From Arachis hypogaea (Eukaryota; Streptophyta; Magnoliopsida; Fabales; Fabaceae), in contig NC_092051.1 in NCBI RefSeq assembly GCF_003086295.3, positions 70,495,772-70,559,771 on the forward strand: a DNA stretch of 64,000 nt. Reading direction: 5' to 3'. Positions 9,818 to 22,950 of the stretch are shown piece after piece (position 1 is the first letter of the stretch; each line of letters begins with the position of its first letter). Position numbers and translations under genes: made by a program. Under the pieces are notes generated by a model. That model did no database searches. It had not been told where the DNA came from and saw nothing but the letters and a program-made list of their open reading frames with translations.

Positions 9818-12013
9818 TTAACTCTGCAGTGAGAGAAGCTTTTCATGCTTCCTCTCCATGGTTACAGAAGGAGATCCTTGAGTTTTAAACACAAGGTTGT
9901 CCTTATTCAGTTGAAGGACCAACTCTCCTCTATCCACATCAATCACAGCTCTTGCTGTGGCGAGGAAGGGTCTTCCAAGGATGATGGATTCATCCTCTTC
10001 CTTCCCAGTGTCTAGGATTATGAAATCAGCAGGGATGTAAAGGCTTTCAACCTTTACTAACACTTCCTCTACTAGTCCATAAGCCTATTTTCTTGAGTTG
10101 TCTACCATCTCTAAAGAGATTCTGGCAGCTTGCACCTCAAAGATCCCAAGTTTCTCCATTACAGAGAGTGGCATTAAGTTTATTCCTGACCCCAGGTCAC
10201 ACAGAGCCTTCTCAAAGGTCATGGTGCCTATGGTACAGGGTATTAAGAATTTGCCTGGATCCTGTTTCTTTTGAGGTAATTTCTGCCTATCCTATGCATT
10301 TAGTTCATTGGTGAGCAAGGGAGGTTCATCTTCCCAAGTCTCATTACCAAATAATTTGGCATTCAGCTTTATGATTGCACCAAGATACTTAGCAACTTGC
10401 TCTTCAGTAATGTCTTCATCCTCTTCAGAGGAAGAATACTCATCAGAGCTCATGAAGGGCAGAAGCAAGTTGAATGGAATCTCTATGGTCTCTGTATGAG
10501 CCTCAGATTCCTTCAGGTCCTCATTGAGGAACCCCTTATTGGTCACTAAACGTCTCAGGAGGTCTTCCTCACTAGGATTCACGTCCTCCTCCTCCTCTTT
10601 GGGTTCGGCCACACCAAGTAAGGTAATGGCCTTGCACTCTCTTTTTGGATTCTCTTCTGTATTGCTTGGGAGAGTACTAGGAGGGGTTTCAGTGACTCTT
10701 TTACTCAGCTGGCCCACTTGTGCCTCCAGATTTCTAATGGAGGACCTTTATTCATTCATGATACTTAGAGTGGCCTTAGATAGATCAGAGACTATATTTG
10801 CTATGCTAGATGGCTTCTGCTCAGAATTCTCTGTCTGTTGCTGAGTGGATGATGGAAAAGGCTTGCTATTGCTAAACCTATTTCTTCCACCATTATTAAA
10901 GCCTTGTTGAGGCTTTTGTTGGTCCTTCCATGAGAAATTTAGATGATTTCTCCATGAGGGATTATAGGTGTTTCCATAGGGTTCACCCATGTAATTCACC
11001 TCTGCTATTACAGGGTTCTCAGGATCATAAGCTTCATCTTCAAAAGATGCCTCTTTAGTACTGTTGGATGATTCCTTCAATCCATTCAGACTCTGAGAGA
11101 TCATATTGACTTGTTGAGTCAATATTTTATTCTGAGCCAATATGGCATTCAGAGTATCAATTTCAAGAACTCCCTTCCTCAGAGGCGTCCCATTACTCAC
11201 AGGATTCCTTTTAGAAGTGTACATGAACTGGTTATTTGCAACCATGTCAATGAGTTCTTGAGCTTCTGCAGGCATTTTCTTTAGGTGAATGGATCCACCT
11301 GCAGAATGGTCCAATGACATCTTTGATAGTTCAGAAAGACCATCATAGAATATATCCAGGATGGTCCATTCTGAAAGCATGTCAGAAGGATACTTTTTGG
11401 TCAGTTCCTTGTATCTCTCCCAAGCTTCATAGAGGGATTCACCTTCTTTTTGTCTGAAGGTTTGAACATCCACTCTAAGTTTGCTAAGCTTTTGAAGAGG
11501 AAAGAACTTGGCTAAGAAAGCCGTGACCAGCTTATCCTAAGAGTTCAGGCTGTCTTTAGGTTGAGAGTCCAACCATATTCTAGCTCTGTCTCTTACAGCA
11601 AATGGGAAAAGCATAAGCCTGTAGACCTTGAGATCAACCCCATTGGTCTTAACAGTATCACAGATCTGCAAGAATTCAGTTAAGAACTGAAAAGGATCTT
11701 CGGATGGAAGTCCATAAAACTTGCAGTTCTGTTGCATCAGAGAAACTAATTGAGGTTTCAGCTCAAAATTATTTGCTCCAATGGTAGGGATTGAGATGCT
11801 TCTTCCATGTAAATTGGAATTAGGTGCAGTAAAGTCACCAAGCATCTTCCTTGCATTGTTATTATTTTCGGCCATGCCTCCTTCTTTTTTGAAAATTTTT
11901 GTCAGATTTTCTCTAGAGAGTTGTGCTTTAGCTTCCCTTAGCTTCCTCTTCAGAGTCCTTTCAGGTTCAAGATCAGCCTCAACAAGAATGTTCTTATCCT
12001 TGTTCCTGCTCAT
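9818..12013 (-). pseudogene. gag: E2 gag-protease polyprotein, four in-frame stops
   Basis: One reading frame runs from the ATG at 12013 to a stop at 9818-9820 and is broken by nonsense codons at 11537, 10748, 10292 and 10085. Gag core: FYGLPSEDPFQFLTEFLQICDT and FRQKEGESLYEAWERYKELTKKYP. The retropepsin region has the active-site motif CDLGSGINLMP near 10200 and the flap-side motif IILGRPFLATARAVIDV. The frame ends after protease; RT, RNase H and integrase are absent. Without E3 for comparison this could be mistaken for a gag-only gene. All breaks are nonsense, no frameshift seen. Confidence 0.85.
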
Positions 12014-13568
12014 ATGAAAAAGAAGAAAACAAAAAAAAAAGAAAGTATGGAATCTTCTATGTCACAGTATAGAGATTCCTTTATATGAGTAGAAGAAGAT
12101 ATGAATAGAAGAAGGAGAATTCAAACACAAGGGTGAGGAGTAGGTTCGAATTCTTGGGTGAAAAAGGGATGTTAGTAGATGAATAAATAAATAGAAGGAG
12201 GTGAGGGAGAAGAATTTTCGAAAATTAGATAAAATAAAATAAAAGTATTTTTGTTTTTAAATTAAAAATTAAAATTAAAAATTCAAAAATTAAGCAAGAA
12301 AAATTAAATCAAATTAAATTAAATTTAAAATAAATAGTTAATTAAAAAGGAAGTTTTAGAAAAAGGGGAAGGTGATTTTCGAAAATTAGATAGAGAGAAT
12401 TAGTTAGGTAGTTTTGAAAAAGATATGATTGAAACAAAAGGATAGGATTAATTAAAAAGATTTGAAAATTAATTTTGAAAAGATAAGAAGTTAGAAAAGA
12501 TTTTGAAATTGATTTTGAAAAAAGATATGATTGAAACTTAATTTAAAAAAGATTTGAAAGAGAAATTTGAAAAGATTTGATTTTTGAAATCAAAGTTGAT
12601 TACTTGACTAACAAGAAACTAAAAAGATATGATTCTAGAGTTTAAAGATTGAACCTTTCTTATTAGGCAAGTAACAAACTTAAAAATTTTGAATCAATCA
12701 CATTAATTGTTAGCATTAATTTCGAAAACATGAAATAAAAATAAGAAAAAGATTTTGAAAATAATTTTGAAAGTTTCGAAATTCATAAAAGAAAAATGAA
12801 AAAGATTTGATTTTTGAAAAAGATAGAATTTTTAAATTGAAAATTTGATTTGACTCATAAGAAACAACTAAATTTTAAAAATTTTTGGAAAAGTCAACTC
12901 AGATTTTCAAAAATTTATGAGTGAAAAAGGGAAAGATATTTTTTTATTTTTGAATTTTTAATGATGAGAGAGAAAAACAATAAAAAGACTCAATGCATGA
13001 AAGTTTTGGATCAAAACAAATGATGCATGCAAGAACACTATGAATGTCAAGATGAACACCAAGAACACTTTGAAGATCAAGATGAACATCAAGACTTATT
13101 TTTGAAAATTTTTCAAGAAAAGAAAACATGCAAGACACCAAACTTAGAAATTTTTAATTTTTTAGACACTATGAATTCAAAAATGCATATGAAAAACAAC
13201 AAAAGACACAAAACAAGAAAATATGAAGATCAAACAAGAAGACTTACCAAGAACAACTTGAAGATCATGAAGAACACCATGCATGAATTTTTCGAAAAAA
13301 TGTATAAATTTTAAAAACATGCAATTGACACCAAACTCAAAAATTGACTCTAGACTCAAACAAGAAACACAAAATATTTTTGGTTTTTATGATTTTATAA
13401 ATTTTTTTTGGATTTTTTATTTTTCAAAAATTAATTGGGAAAAATGAAAAAAGAAGTAAATATTTTTTTTTGTATTTTTTGAAAATAAGAAATAAAAAGC
13501 TTAAAATTAAAATAAAATTACCTAATCTGAGCAACAAGATGAACCGTCAGTTGTCCAAACTCGAACAA
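12014..13568 (-). other. E2 leader, very AT-rich
   Basis: Between primer site and gag. Repeated AAAGATTTGAAAA-type words fill 12180-12900 and GATGAACACCAAGAACA-type words 13040-13100. CACCAAACT motifs at 13136 and 13331 resemble fragments of the polypurine tract. Short open frames on both strands have no protein similarity I recognise. Confidence 0.6.
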
Positions 13569-13586
13569 TCCCCGGCAACGGCGCCA
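13569..13586 (-). other. E2 primer-binding site, tRNA-Asp type
   Basis: The plus strand shows the complement of TGGCGCCGTTGCCGGGGA six bases from the LTR edge, which fixes the minus orientation of E2. Confidence 0.9.
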
Positions 13587-13592
13587 AAAACT

Positions 13593-15250
13593 TGGTGCGC
13601 AGAAATCGTGACGGTTCCATTCCTTGGTAACGGCGCTAAAAACTCAATACGCACGTTCATGATCTTAGTTCTTTGTCACAACTTCGCACAAATAACCAGC
13701 AAGTGCACTGGGTCGTCCAAGTAATAAACCTTACGTGAGTAAGGGTCGATCCCACAGAGATTGTCGGCTTGAAGAAAGCTATGGTCACCTTGTAAATCTC
13801 AATCAGGCGGATTCAATTGATTATGGAGATTTAGTAATTGAAAGATAAATAAAATATGAAATAAAGATAGTAATACTTATGTAATTCATTGGTGAGAATT
13901 TCAGATAAGCATATAGAGATGAGTTCGTTCCTTCTGAACCTCTGCTTTCCTATTTTCTTCATCCAATCATTCATACTCCTTTCTATGGAAAGCTGTATGT
14001 TAGGCATCACCGTTGTCAATGGCTACATCCTGTCCTCTCAGTGAAAATGGTCCAATGCGCTGTCACTGCACGGCTAATCATCTGTCAGTTCTCGATCATA
14101 CTGAAATAGGATCCATTGATCCTTTTGCGTCTGTCACTACGCGCAGCACTCGCGAGTTTGAAGCTCGTCGTATCCATCCCTTCCCAGATCCTACTCGGAA
14201 TACCACAGACAAGGTTTAGACTTTCCGGATCTCAAGAATGGCCGTCCATGGATTCTAACTTATACCACGAAGATTCTGATTAAGGAATCCCAGAGATACT
14301 CATTCAATCTAAGGTAGAACGGAAGTGGTTGTCAGGCACGCGTTCATAGGTTGGCAATGATGATGACTGTCACGATCATCACATTCATATTGAGGTGCGA
14401 ATGAATATCTTAAAATCGGAATAAGCTTGAATTGAATAGAAAAACGATAGTACTTTGTATTAATTCATGAGGAACAGCAGAGCTCCACACCTTAATCTAT
14501 GGTGTGTAGAAACTCTACCGTTGAAAATACATAAGAATAAGGTCCAGGCATGGCCGAATGGCCAGCCTCCCAAGGAGGGTTCAATCATCAAAACATGATC
14601 AAAATATGATCCGAAGATGTAAATACAATAGTAAAAAGTCCTATTTATGCTAAACTAGTTACTAGGGTTTACAAAGATAAGTAAATGATGCAGAAATTCA
14701 CTTCTGGGGCCCACTTGGTGTGTGCTTGGGCTGAGCATTGAGCTTTACATGTGTAGAGGCTTCTCTTGGAGTTGAACGCCAGCTTGTAACCTGTTTCTGG
14801 CGTTTAACTCCACTTTGCAACCTATTTCTGGCGTTTAACTCCAGAATGCAGCATGGAACTGGCGTTGAACGCCACTTTGTGTCATCTAAACTCGTGAAAA
14901 GTATGGACTATTATATATTTCTGGAAAGCCCTGGATGTCTACTTTCCAACGCAATTGAGAGCGCACCATTTGGAGTTTTGTAGCTCCAGAAAATCCACTT
15001 TGAGTGCAGGGAGGTCAAAATCCAACAGCATCTGCAGTCCTTCTTCAACCTCTGAATTTGATTTTTACTCAAGTCCCTCAATTTCAGCCAGAAATTACCT
15101 GAAATCACAGAAAAATACACAAACTCATAGTAAAGTCCAAAAATGTAAATTTTATTTAAAAACTAATAAAAATATACTAAAAACTAACTAAATCATACTA
15201 AAAACTATGTAAAAACAATGCCAAAAAGCGTATAAATTATCCGCTCATCA
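13593..15250 (-). repeat. E2 5' LTR (1658 bp)
   Basis: Plus-strand ends TGGTGCG...CTCATCA. Related along most of its length to the E3 LTRs but clearly diverged, including a duplicated segment near 13618-13650 that repeats part of the LTR edge and primer-site context (AACGGCGCTAAAAACT). The palindromic word occurs four times at 14766, 14797, 14828 and 14859, 31 bp apart. Confidence 0.88.
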
Positions 15251-15315
15251 TAGCTCCCATTTCCTACAACATAATTTGAACCAAGCTCATAGCCAAAGTG
15301 AGAATAAGAATTCAT
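15251..15315 (-). pseudogene. E9 orphan ORF, first 21 codons
   Basis: The ATG at 15315 opens a frame beginning MNSYSHFGYELGSN. It is clearly related to the start of the E7 ORF (MNSHPFGYESGYNN). E2 interrupts it at 15250/15251. Too short for any function to be inferred, but it fixes the ORF start for the family. Confidence 0.6.
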
Positions 15316-15446
15316 AATAGCAAATAAACATAAAACCTAACAAAAATAAGCAACAAAGTCCTAAAGCTAACAAAAACTAACAAATAAGAAAAAGGCAAAC
15401 ATATTCACAATATTCACAATAGCCAATAATGTAACACCATTGCAAC

Positions 15447-15464
15447 TCCCCGGCAACGGTGTCA
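15447..15464 (-). other. E9 primer-binding site, mutated tRNA-Asp type
   Basis: Minus-strand TGACACCGTTGCCGGGGA differs from the exact site in two positions, both G to A. It lies three bases from the LTR edge. Confidence 0.8.
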
Positions 15465-15467
15465 TTT

Positions 15468-17038
15468 TGATGATTGGACTTTTGTGTGGTCTAGAATTCA
15501 CAAATGAAATCTCATTGCAAGTATAGTTTCTAAACCAACAATAGTCCTTTCATACAAAAATTTTGTTTGTCACTAAAACAAACCCCTAAAATCTATAAAC
15601 CGAAGTATTTAAACCTCGGGTCGTTCTCCATAGGAATTGCAACAAAGTGTCTTGTTATTGGTTATGAGGTATTGTTTGGGGTTTTGGGGTAATAGGCAAG
15701 AAATATAAATGGAAAAGGAAATAAACTAACAACTAACAAAGCTCTTGGCAAGGTATGATAACTAGAAGTCCTATCCTAGTTATCCTCCTCAATTGTGACC
15801 ACAAATTATCCATTGCTACCACTTAGTTAACCTCTAACCATGGAGGAAAGTCAAGTAGATGAATTAACTTGATTCTACAAGTCCTAGCCAACTCCCAAGG
15901 GAAAGACTAGCTTTAGTGGTATCCAAATCAACTAGAAACTTCTAATTATCAATCAACAAGGAAATTAGATAACTCAAGTGTCACTAATTACTCTACCATA
16001 GCCAAGAGGAACAAAATCTACACTAAAATCCAACCAAGCATTTCATCAAACACTTGGAAGGTATAAAAGGAAAGCAAAGTAAATTTATAACAACAATGAA
16101 ATCTAACAACTACTTATTGCAAGGAATTAATAACAACAATCAAAAGAAATACAATTATTATGAATTACCTCAAATTGAATTGAAAGAAAAAGAGAAGGAA
16201 CAAGAGTAGATCTACAACAAAATATAGAAGCAACATAAAGGAAATTACAACAAAAGAATAGAAGAAGATGATTGCAACAACAAAGAATTGAGAAGCAAAA
16301 GTAGAAGAAAGCATGAACTAAAACCTAGATCTAAGATCTAAACCTAATCCTAATCCTAGAGAGAAGTGAGAGCTTCTCTCTCTAAAACTAACTAAAACTA
16401 CTCCTAAAGCTTAAACTATGACTAATGATCAAAAGTCTGTAAAGTATGTTGATTCCCCTTCAATCCTTAGCTTAAATAGCATCAGAAATAAGTTGGATTG
16501 GGCTCACAAGGCTTCTAAAATCGCTTGCCATGGGTTGCATTAAGTGAAGCCTGTGCCACCATCGGCGCGTCCGCGCACCGTGCACGTGCGTGCCGCTATG
16601 CGCGAATGAAACTATGGTAAATCTTACATTATTTCGAAGCCCCAGATGTTAGCTTTCCAACGCAACTAGAACCGCATCATTTGGACCTCTGTAGCTCAAG
16701 TTATGGTCGTTTAAGTGCGAAGAGGTCGGCTTGACAGCTTTTGCGATTCCTTCATTTCTTCATGAGTTCTCCATTTTTTACATGCTTTTCGTTCATCCCC
16801 TTGATCCAATCTTTGCCTCCTAAATCTGAAATCACTTAACAAACATATCAAGGCATCTAATGGAATCAAAGGTAAATCAAGATTAAACAATTAAGGACCT
16901 AAAAAGCATGTTTTCACTCTTAAGCACAATTAAAGGAGAATTTACAAAACCATGCTATTTCATTGAATAAATGTGAGGAAAGGTTATCAAAATGCTCTAA
17001 ATTCATCACAAGATAAACCCTACAAATGGGGTTTATCA
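15468..17038 (-). repeat. E9 5' LTR (about 1571 bp)
   Basis: On the minus strand it begins TGATAAACCCC and ends CCAATCATCA. The first 250 bp are homologous to the start of the E8 3' LTR (20894 onward), so E8 and E9 are related families. A short CpG-rich patch at 16561-16609 holds variants of the 17-bp-spaced word. Homology and the absence of ORFs support a non-coding role throughout. Confidence 0.85.
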
Positions 17039-17625
17039 CTTGGCAAGAGGTAGACCTTGAAGAACCTTGTCAAGTAGTGGACGCCTCTAGAAGAGGATGG
17101 ACGGGAGTGGAGCATGCTTTGTCAAGATCATTGGGAACTTCTCCACCTAGGTTGTCATCCAATCCTTCATTTGAGTGGATAAAACTTCTAACTCTTAGCT
17201 TTATTATCCCACTTGAATTTGGTTTCCTTTAGACGGATGTCCAACTTAGGGCACTTTACGGAATTAAGCGTAAAAGGGGGATGTTTAGTAGTTGGCGTTG
17301 TAAGTCTAGGCTCATTATGGTTGAAGCTTCAAGGAGCAAAGGTTGGACTAATGCTTAATTGGATGGGTCTAGGAGGATAGTTTGGTGCTTCCATGAGAAT
17401 TCATCTCTCTTGCCACCCGGAGGAAATCACCATGATCAACTCAAGGACGGGTGTGAAAACAAAGTGTGGGATCCCGGATCACACAAGGAAAATCAACTTT
17501 GGGAGCCCATGGTTTGTGAAGTACTCCATCAAAGCTTGGAGTTATTAACTTTGAATGATGAAGCACAATGGAAGTCCAAGCATTAGTGGATGTTCAAGGA
17601 TGGATTCAAGCACAAGCCACCTTGA
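17039..17625 (+). pseudogene. E8 orphan ORF, C-terminal part with three in-frame stops
   Basis: One frame runs to a stop at 17623-17625 with nonsense codons at 17230, 17356 and 17584. Conserved with E7 are IPLEFGFL, TDVQLRAL, LDGSRRIVWCF and DGCENKVWDPG, and the terminal FKHKPP. Tryptophan and cysteine are frequent and there are basic stretches (KRKRG). No match to gag, protease or RT. The upstream half was separated by E9 and is outside the window. Confidence 0.6.
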
Positions 17626-17675
17626 TGAGGAGTTCCCCATAAGTCCAACTTAAAGGACAATAAACAAAAGTACTA

Positions 17676-17693
17676 GGTGGGACACACCCCACC
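17676..17693 (+). other. E8 conserved post-ORF hairpin
   Basis: GGTGGG and CCCACC close ACACAC, 50 bp after the ORF stop, followed by ATGG. Same position as in E7 (59752-59769). Confidence 0.6.
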
Positions 17694-17885
17694 ATGGTAA
17701 CATCTTTTCATTTTTCTCTTTTGTAAATATTGGTAATTTAGGTTTAATTTCATGTTTTGTTTATTTAGTTGAGTTTATTTGGGAGTCTAGTAGGTTAAAT
17801 AAAGTTTTATGATGTTTTGGTAGCTGTTTGGAATGCTTGGTTTGGTGCAAAAACATAGAAAAATTTTGAAAAACAGAGCACTATC

Positions 17886-18182
17886 CATGCACACGCGTAC
17901 TTCACGCGTACACGTGAATCAAGCAATTTCGACCATCCACTCACACGCGTCATGCACGCGTACGCGTGGATTGAATTTTTCCACTTCCCAGCCATTTTCC
18001 TAAGAGTTGTGCCTGCACTGTGCGCGTTTTGTGCCCCTCGCGCAAAGCTATGCACGTGTACGCGCACTTCACACGTATGCGTCACTCTCGAAATAACCCA
18101 TCGACGCGCACGCATGCCTCACGCATACACGTCGTTTCCCCTTTACCAATCCATGCGCACACGTCACAGACGCGCACGCGTG
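17886..18182. repeat. E8 palindromic-word array, 17-bp pairs
   Basis: Pairs of CACGCGTACGCGTG-like words begin at 17886/17903, 17938/17955, 18053/18070, 18103/18120 and 18152/18169, each pair 17 bp apart. It is the most CpG-rich stretch of the element. Open frames across it are artefacts of the repeat. Confidence 0.85.
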
Positions 18183-20856
18183 GAATGTCCTTCATCCAAC
18201 TACCTTCTTTTCTTCTCCTCTTTCCATTTCTTTCCTTCTTCTCTCTTCTCTTCTTTTCTTTCCACCCTTCAAACATCATCCAACACTACCAAACATCATA
18301 TAACACCATTTTCCTTTTAGTTAGTTAGTTAAGTTTAATTTTTGTTTTCCATTATAAGTGTTGGATTATTAATATTGTTTACTGTTTCTTGCTGCTGATT
18401 ATTGATGAGATGTTATTTTAACATCATTATTTTTAATTTTCATTGTTGGATTCCTTTGTTGAGGTTACAATTTATTACTTGGTTTTGAGTTTTCATGATT
18501 GAACATTTGTGAGCACCAAGTGAATGGTACATTGCCTTTAAGCTTCTTAACTCTTTGAATTGCATGTTTTGGCCACCATGCATTCATCATCCATTGTTAG
18601 GCAATTGTACATTATCAATGCATCTTTTTAGGATGCTTATTCTAATTGATCATCACTTATTTCATGCATTGAGATTGTAGAGCTGTGAAATTGGATCGAA
18701 AGCTTACCTAGTGACATATTTTTGAGCTTTCTATGCTTTGTGGACCATGCTTGCTATGTGATTGATTTTGACTTCTATATTCTTTTTCCTAAGTTCCATA
18801 GCATCCATGTGTTTCACCTCTATGTCACTTAGGTGATGCAACAACTTCAATATGTGTCATTGTTTGATGTGTGAGCTCTCTATACCATTTTGTTCATCAA
18901 GTTCACTTACACATCAATCAATGCCCATTCATTATCCAATTTCACAATTGCTTTATTTTTGCTTGAATGCTTTTATGCTTCTTTACTACTTGTTTGGTTG
19001 CCTTAACCTACAAGTCTTTTAAAGTATCTCAAGGATACTAGAATGAGTGAAGTGCATGTTTTCTTTTGTGTAATTGTGACATAACTTTTTTTTACTAGGG
19101 TGTGTGTATTCTAAACCGCTCACAATTTTAGAACCCACACACTTATCTCTCATTAATGTCACACCAATTCACCCACTCACTTCTAGTGATTCACCTCATT
19201 CCAAAAATTCACGCTTCCTAGCTTTTGTATGTTTTCATATTACGGTGTTTTTTTTTATTTTCATGATCGATACACCATAAGCAAAAATGAAAGCGGGAGG
19301 AAGAACACGCAGCAACCGGTTGACCTACCAGATGAAGGTGGCAACTCGGAGAGTCGCCGTACCCGCTTACTCATCTTTGAGTGCACCGAGGACGGTACAA
19401 ACTTTTTAGTGTGGGGAGGTCGTCCGACTATGCGGCATTTTTGGGTGACAAGTTTCTAATCCCAACACTTTTGCATTTCATTTTAGGATTCTTTGTTGCA
19501 TTTTCTTATTCTGCATATGTATATAATAAGCTTAGTCAAAATAATAAAATTTTTCAAGAATTTTATCTATAGGGCACCCCGATTAATTGAAAATTTTTTT
19601 TAGAACTTGCTTGAACTACATATTGTGGAACATGATTTTTGAGCTAAGAACACAAGCATGTGCGACTTGAGCCTAATTGTGTGGTTACATCATACAACCA
19701 CTTACATTCCTTCTTGTGTGCATTATTCTCTTCCTATGATTGTGATCCTTGATTTGTTTGATTCTTTATGTCCATTATCTTATGTATACATGCATTTAGA
19801 TGATTGAGGCCATTGTTTAAATAGCTCACCCACCCAAATAGCCTACCTTTTATCTTCCATTGTTAGCCAATTTTGAGCCTATGCTTAACCCATTTATTTT
19901 TAATTGTAGCATATTACAAGCCTAAGTGGAAAATAATAAATGTCCTTAAATTGGATCTTTGAATAGCTTAGGCTAGTGAAAGTGTACATTACTTGATTTT
20001 GGGAAAAGTTGGGTACATTGGGTAGAGATAAAAGTGTGTTTATGTTTTTGTTGAAAAATCTTAGGAATTGAGTACATACTCATGTTTTAATCATATGTAA
20101 ACCATATGCAATGATGTTCTTGTATACATTTTAGTTTGAGAAAAAAATATAAAATAATAAAAGAAAAAAAATATATATATATAGAAAAAGAAAAAGAAAG
20201 AAAAAGAATTACAATAAAAAGGGGACAAAAATGCCCTAAATTTCAAAGTTCAATAATCAATCCATATGTGTGGTGATCAAAAGAAAATACATGAGTGTGT
20301 GTGAAAAGTGAAGAATGGGTAATTAGGTTTGTTTAGAATTGTATAGGTTGTCATAGGTTAGGTGGGAAGTTTAAGTTAATCAAAGATTCAAATTTCAAGC
20401 TCACTTGACCATATGCATCCTACCTTGACCTTAACCCCATTACAACCTATAGGAAAGTCCTCATGATATTTGTATGCATGCATAAAGTAATTGTTGATTG
20501 TTAGATGAAAAACAAATCTTAGAAAGCATGATTAGGGGAGAATTGAGTGAATCAACCCCATACACTTGAGTGCCTATAGCGGATACACATCCGGTGAGGG
20601 TTCGATCGCTCAATTACATGTTTCCACCCCTGATCATCTTTTCTTGCAAGTTTGTGAAATCTCTTAATGATTCAATTCAATTGTGGGTTGATTTGATTGC
20701 TATTGCTTTAGCCCTTATGCATACATGCTTTCTTGGAGATTGATTTATTTTGACCAAGAAGTTGCATTCAATTAGATAGATTACATGTAGATAGGTTGCA
20801 TTTAGTTAGTTTGCATGGAATAAATGTTAATACCGCTTTGCTTCTTTCTTGATTTT
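18183..20856 (+). other. E8 3' untranslated region
   Basis: Starts with a pyrimidine tract (18190-18330) like that of E7 at 60475-60600. Around 19270-19430 a weak coding trace, ending in AGTGTGGGGAGGTCG, is the counterpart of the small second ORF of E7 (61181-61354). The rest is AT-rich 3' UTR homologous in order to E7 (shared words GAGCTAAGAACACA and CATGATATTTG) with no other feature I can support. Confidence 0.55.
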
Positions 20857-20893
20857 AGCATGGGGACATGCTTAGTTTAAGTGTGGGGAGATT
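20857..20893 (+). other. E8 hairpin and polypurine tract
   Basis: AGCATG and CATGCT close a GGGA loop (20857-20872), followed by GTTTAAGTGTGGGGAGATTT, which abuts the 3' LTR. The stem sequence differs from E1/E3, the loop and spacing do not. Confidence 0.72.
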
Positions 20894-22481
20894 TGATAAA
20901 CCCAGATTTCGTGGTTTATCTTGTGCTTATTTTGGGTGATTTATTCACCTTTTCCCACATTTATTCAATGAAATAGCATGGTTTTGTAATTCTCCCTTAA
21001 TTTATGCTTAAATGTAAAAACATACTTTTTAGGCCCTTAAATTGGTGATTTTAACTCACCTTAACTCCATTCGATGCCTTGATGTGTTTGTTGAGTGATT
21101 TCAGGTTCATAAGGCAAGTATTGGATGGAAGAAATAAGAAAAGAAGCATACAAAGTGGAGAATGCATGAGGAAAACAAGAATTGGGAATGCATCGAAGGG
21201 CGCGCAAGCGTACAAGGTGCACGCGCACAAAAGTGACTTCACATAGGGACGCGCACGCGTACATGATGCGTCCACGCGGATGAAGAAATAGCCAATCGAC
21301 ACGCACGCGCACATGGCACGTACGCGCCGATACTCACACGTGACTCAGTTAAAGACAAAATACTGGGGCGATTTCTGAGCTGCCCAGGCCCAATTCCAAC
21401 TTGTTTCTGAGTGTATTTCATGCAGAATTGAAGCCCAAGCAAAGGGGGAGCAATTGTTTGTAACTTAGCATCATGTAGGTTAGTTTCTAGAGAGAGAAGC
21501 TCCCTCTTCTCTCTAGAATTAGGGTTCTTAGGTTAATCTCTCTTAGATCTAGCTTTGATTCCATGTTTTCATCTTGTTTCTTTTATGAATTCTTGCTTCT
21601 ACACTTTCATTCTCTTAGTTTGTGATGTTAATTTTACTTTTATGCTTCTTTCATGTTTATGAATGCTCATGTTGGATTTGGGTTTACATTTAATGAAATT
21701 TGATTTTGATGTTCTTTTATTGTTAATTTGAGTTGTGATCTTACTTTTCTTGCAATTGGTAGTTGGTAGATTTTATTGATTTTTGCAATTTATGATGTTT
21801 ACTTTTCTTGCATACTAGGTGTTTGTTGAAATAATTTCACTAGTTTTTGAGTAATTTTCTTGACTCTTGGCCTAGGCTAAGGGAATTGAGTGACCTTGAG
21901 TCATTGGGTCTCATTGAATTGGTGATTTGAGAACCCTTGGTGATCAATTTGATATCCATTGACACTAACCCACTACTAATCTAATTAGTAGATAGGTTGG
22001 GACTTATGGGTTGATGTGATCAAGCCTATTTGACATACTTCAAGCTTAGGAGTAGATATTACGTACTTAAAGCTTTTGGAGGTAGACTTAATAGGTTAGC
22101 CCCTCATAATTGTCAATATATGGTTTGTTGACAAGGATGGTGATCTCAATTTCTATGCTTAGCCAAGAGTTGTTTCCCTTTTCTTTATTAGTTCTTGTTG
22201 TTTACTTTCTTGCTTCCATATTTTCTTGCCCCTTTAATTTCTTGCCCTATTATCAATCAAACCCCCCTTGCATTTTTATAGCCAATAATTGACCACTTCA
22301 TTGCAATTCCTTGTGAGATGACCCGGAGTTTAAATACTTCGGTTAATTTTTATTTGGGGTTTGTTATTTATGACAACCAAATTTTTCATGTGAGAATTAT
22401 ATGTTGGTTTGGAGCTATGCTTACAACGAAGTAATTCTTTTTACAAGAAGAAAATCTAGACCATCGAGCAAAATCTCATCA
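20894..22481 (+). repeat. E8 3' LTR (about 1588 bp)
   Basis: Begins TGATAAACCC and ends CTCATCA. Pairs of the GACGCGCACGCGTAC word at 17-bp spacing lie at 21198-21345. The end could be 22481 or 22484 because CATCATCA is repetitive. The 5' LTR is outside the window, so no age estimate. Confidence 0.82.
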
Positions 22482-22540
22482 TCAGAGGCCCCGAAAATCG
22501 CGAGCCACATGCTTCATTAATGAAGTTACGCACTAGGACT

Positions 22541-22950
22541 TGTGCGTACGCACAGGAGGTTGTGCGTACACACACTTCAGGGCATCCTTGCTGAATAACG
22601 CCCAGAACGGGACTTGTGCGTATGCATGAGGAAGTGTGCGTACGTACACTGGGGAAAACAAAGGGCATGCACACGCACACGCCCAGAACAAGGACTGTGC
22701 GTACGTACAAGGATGTGCGCATGCACATGAAGTTTTTTTTAAGAGAAAAAAGGATCATGTGTGCATACGCACAAGTTCTGTGCGCATGCACAAGGGCAAA
22801 AATTTTGGGGTTCGCGCACACAAGCATGTGCAAATGCTCCCAACAGAAAGGGTGCTGATGAGTGTGCGTACGCACAGCCCTGTGCGTATGCACAGATGTC
22901 AAAATATGGGGGAGTGTGCATGTGCACAAGTGTGTGCGTATGCACACTGC
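22541..22950. repeat. E6 palindromic-word array, 18-20-bp pairs
   Basis: Pairs of TGTGCGTACGCACA-like words begin near 22541/22561, 22615/22635, 22696/22714, 22760/22779, 22863/22881 and 22915/22933. Position in the element (just downstream of the ORF) is the same as in E7 and E8, but the word is different. Long open frames rich in CAYAHT and similar are artefacts. Confidence 0.85.

Larger units (their letters stand above)
6901..15250 (-). mobile_element. E2: pol-deleted Athila-like retrotransposon, 3' LTR outside window
   Basis: Minus-strand order: 5' LTR (13593-15250), primer site, leader, gag-protease frame, no RT/RNase H/integrase, extra ORF of the Transposase_32-like type, 3' UTR. Its nearest relative here is E3, which has the same order with a full pol. 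The left end is interrupted by E1 at 6900/6901, about 360 bp short of the expected 3' LTR. The right edge cuts the E9 ORF. Confidence 0.88.
15251..17038 (-). mobile_element. E9: 5' part of a non-autonomous LTR element
   Basis: A complete 5' LTR, primer site, and about 200 bp of interior survive; the rest is to the left of E2, outside the window. E9 is inserted into the ORF of E8, whose coding sequence resumes at 17039. Confidence 0.82.
17039..22481 (+). mobile_element. E8: non-autonomous LTR element, 3' part
   Basis: From the E9 junction: C-terminal half of the orphan ORF, conserved hairpin, palindromic array, long 3' UTR, hairpin and polypurine tract, complete 3' LTR. No enzyme genes. Inserted in the palindromic-array region of E6, which resumes at 22482. 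Confidence 0.85.
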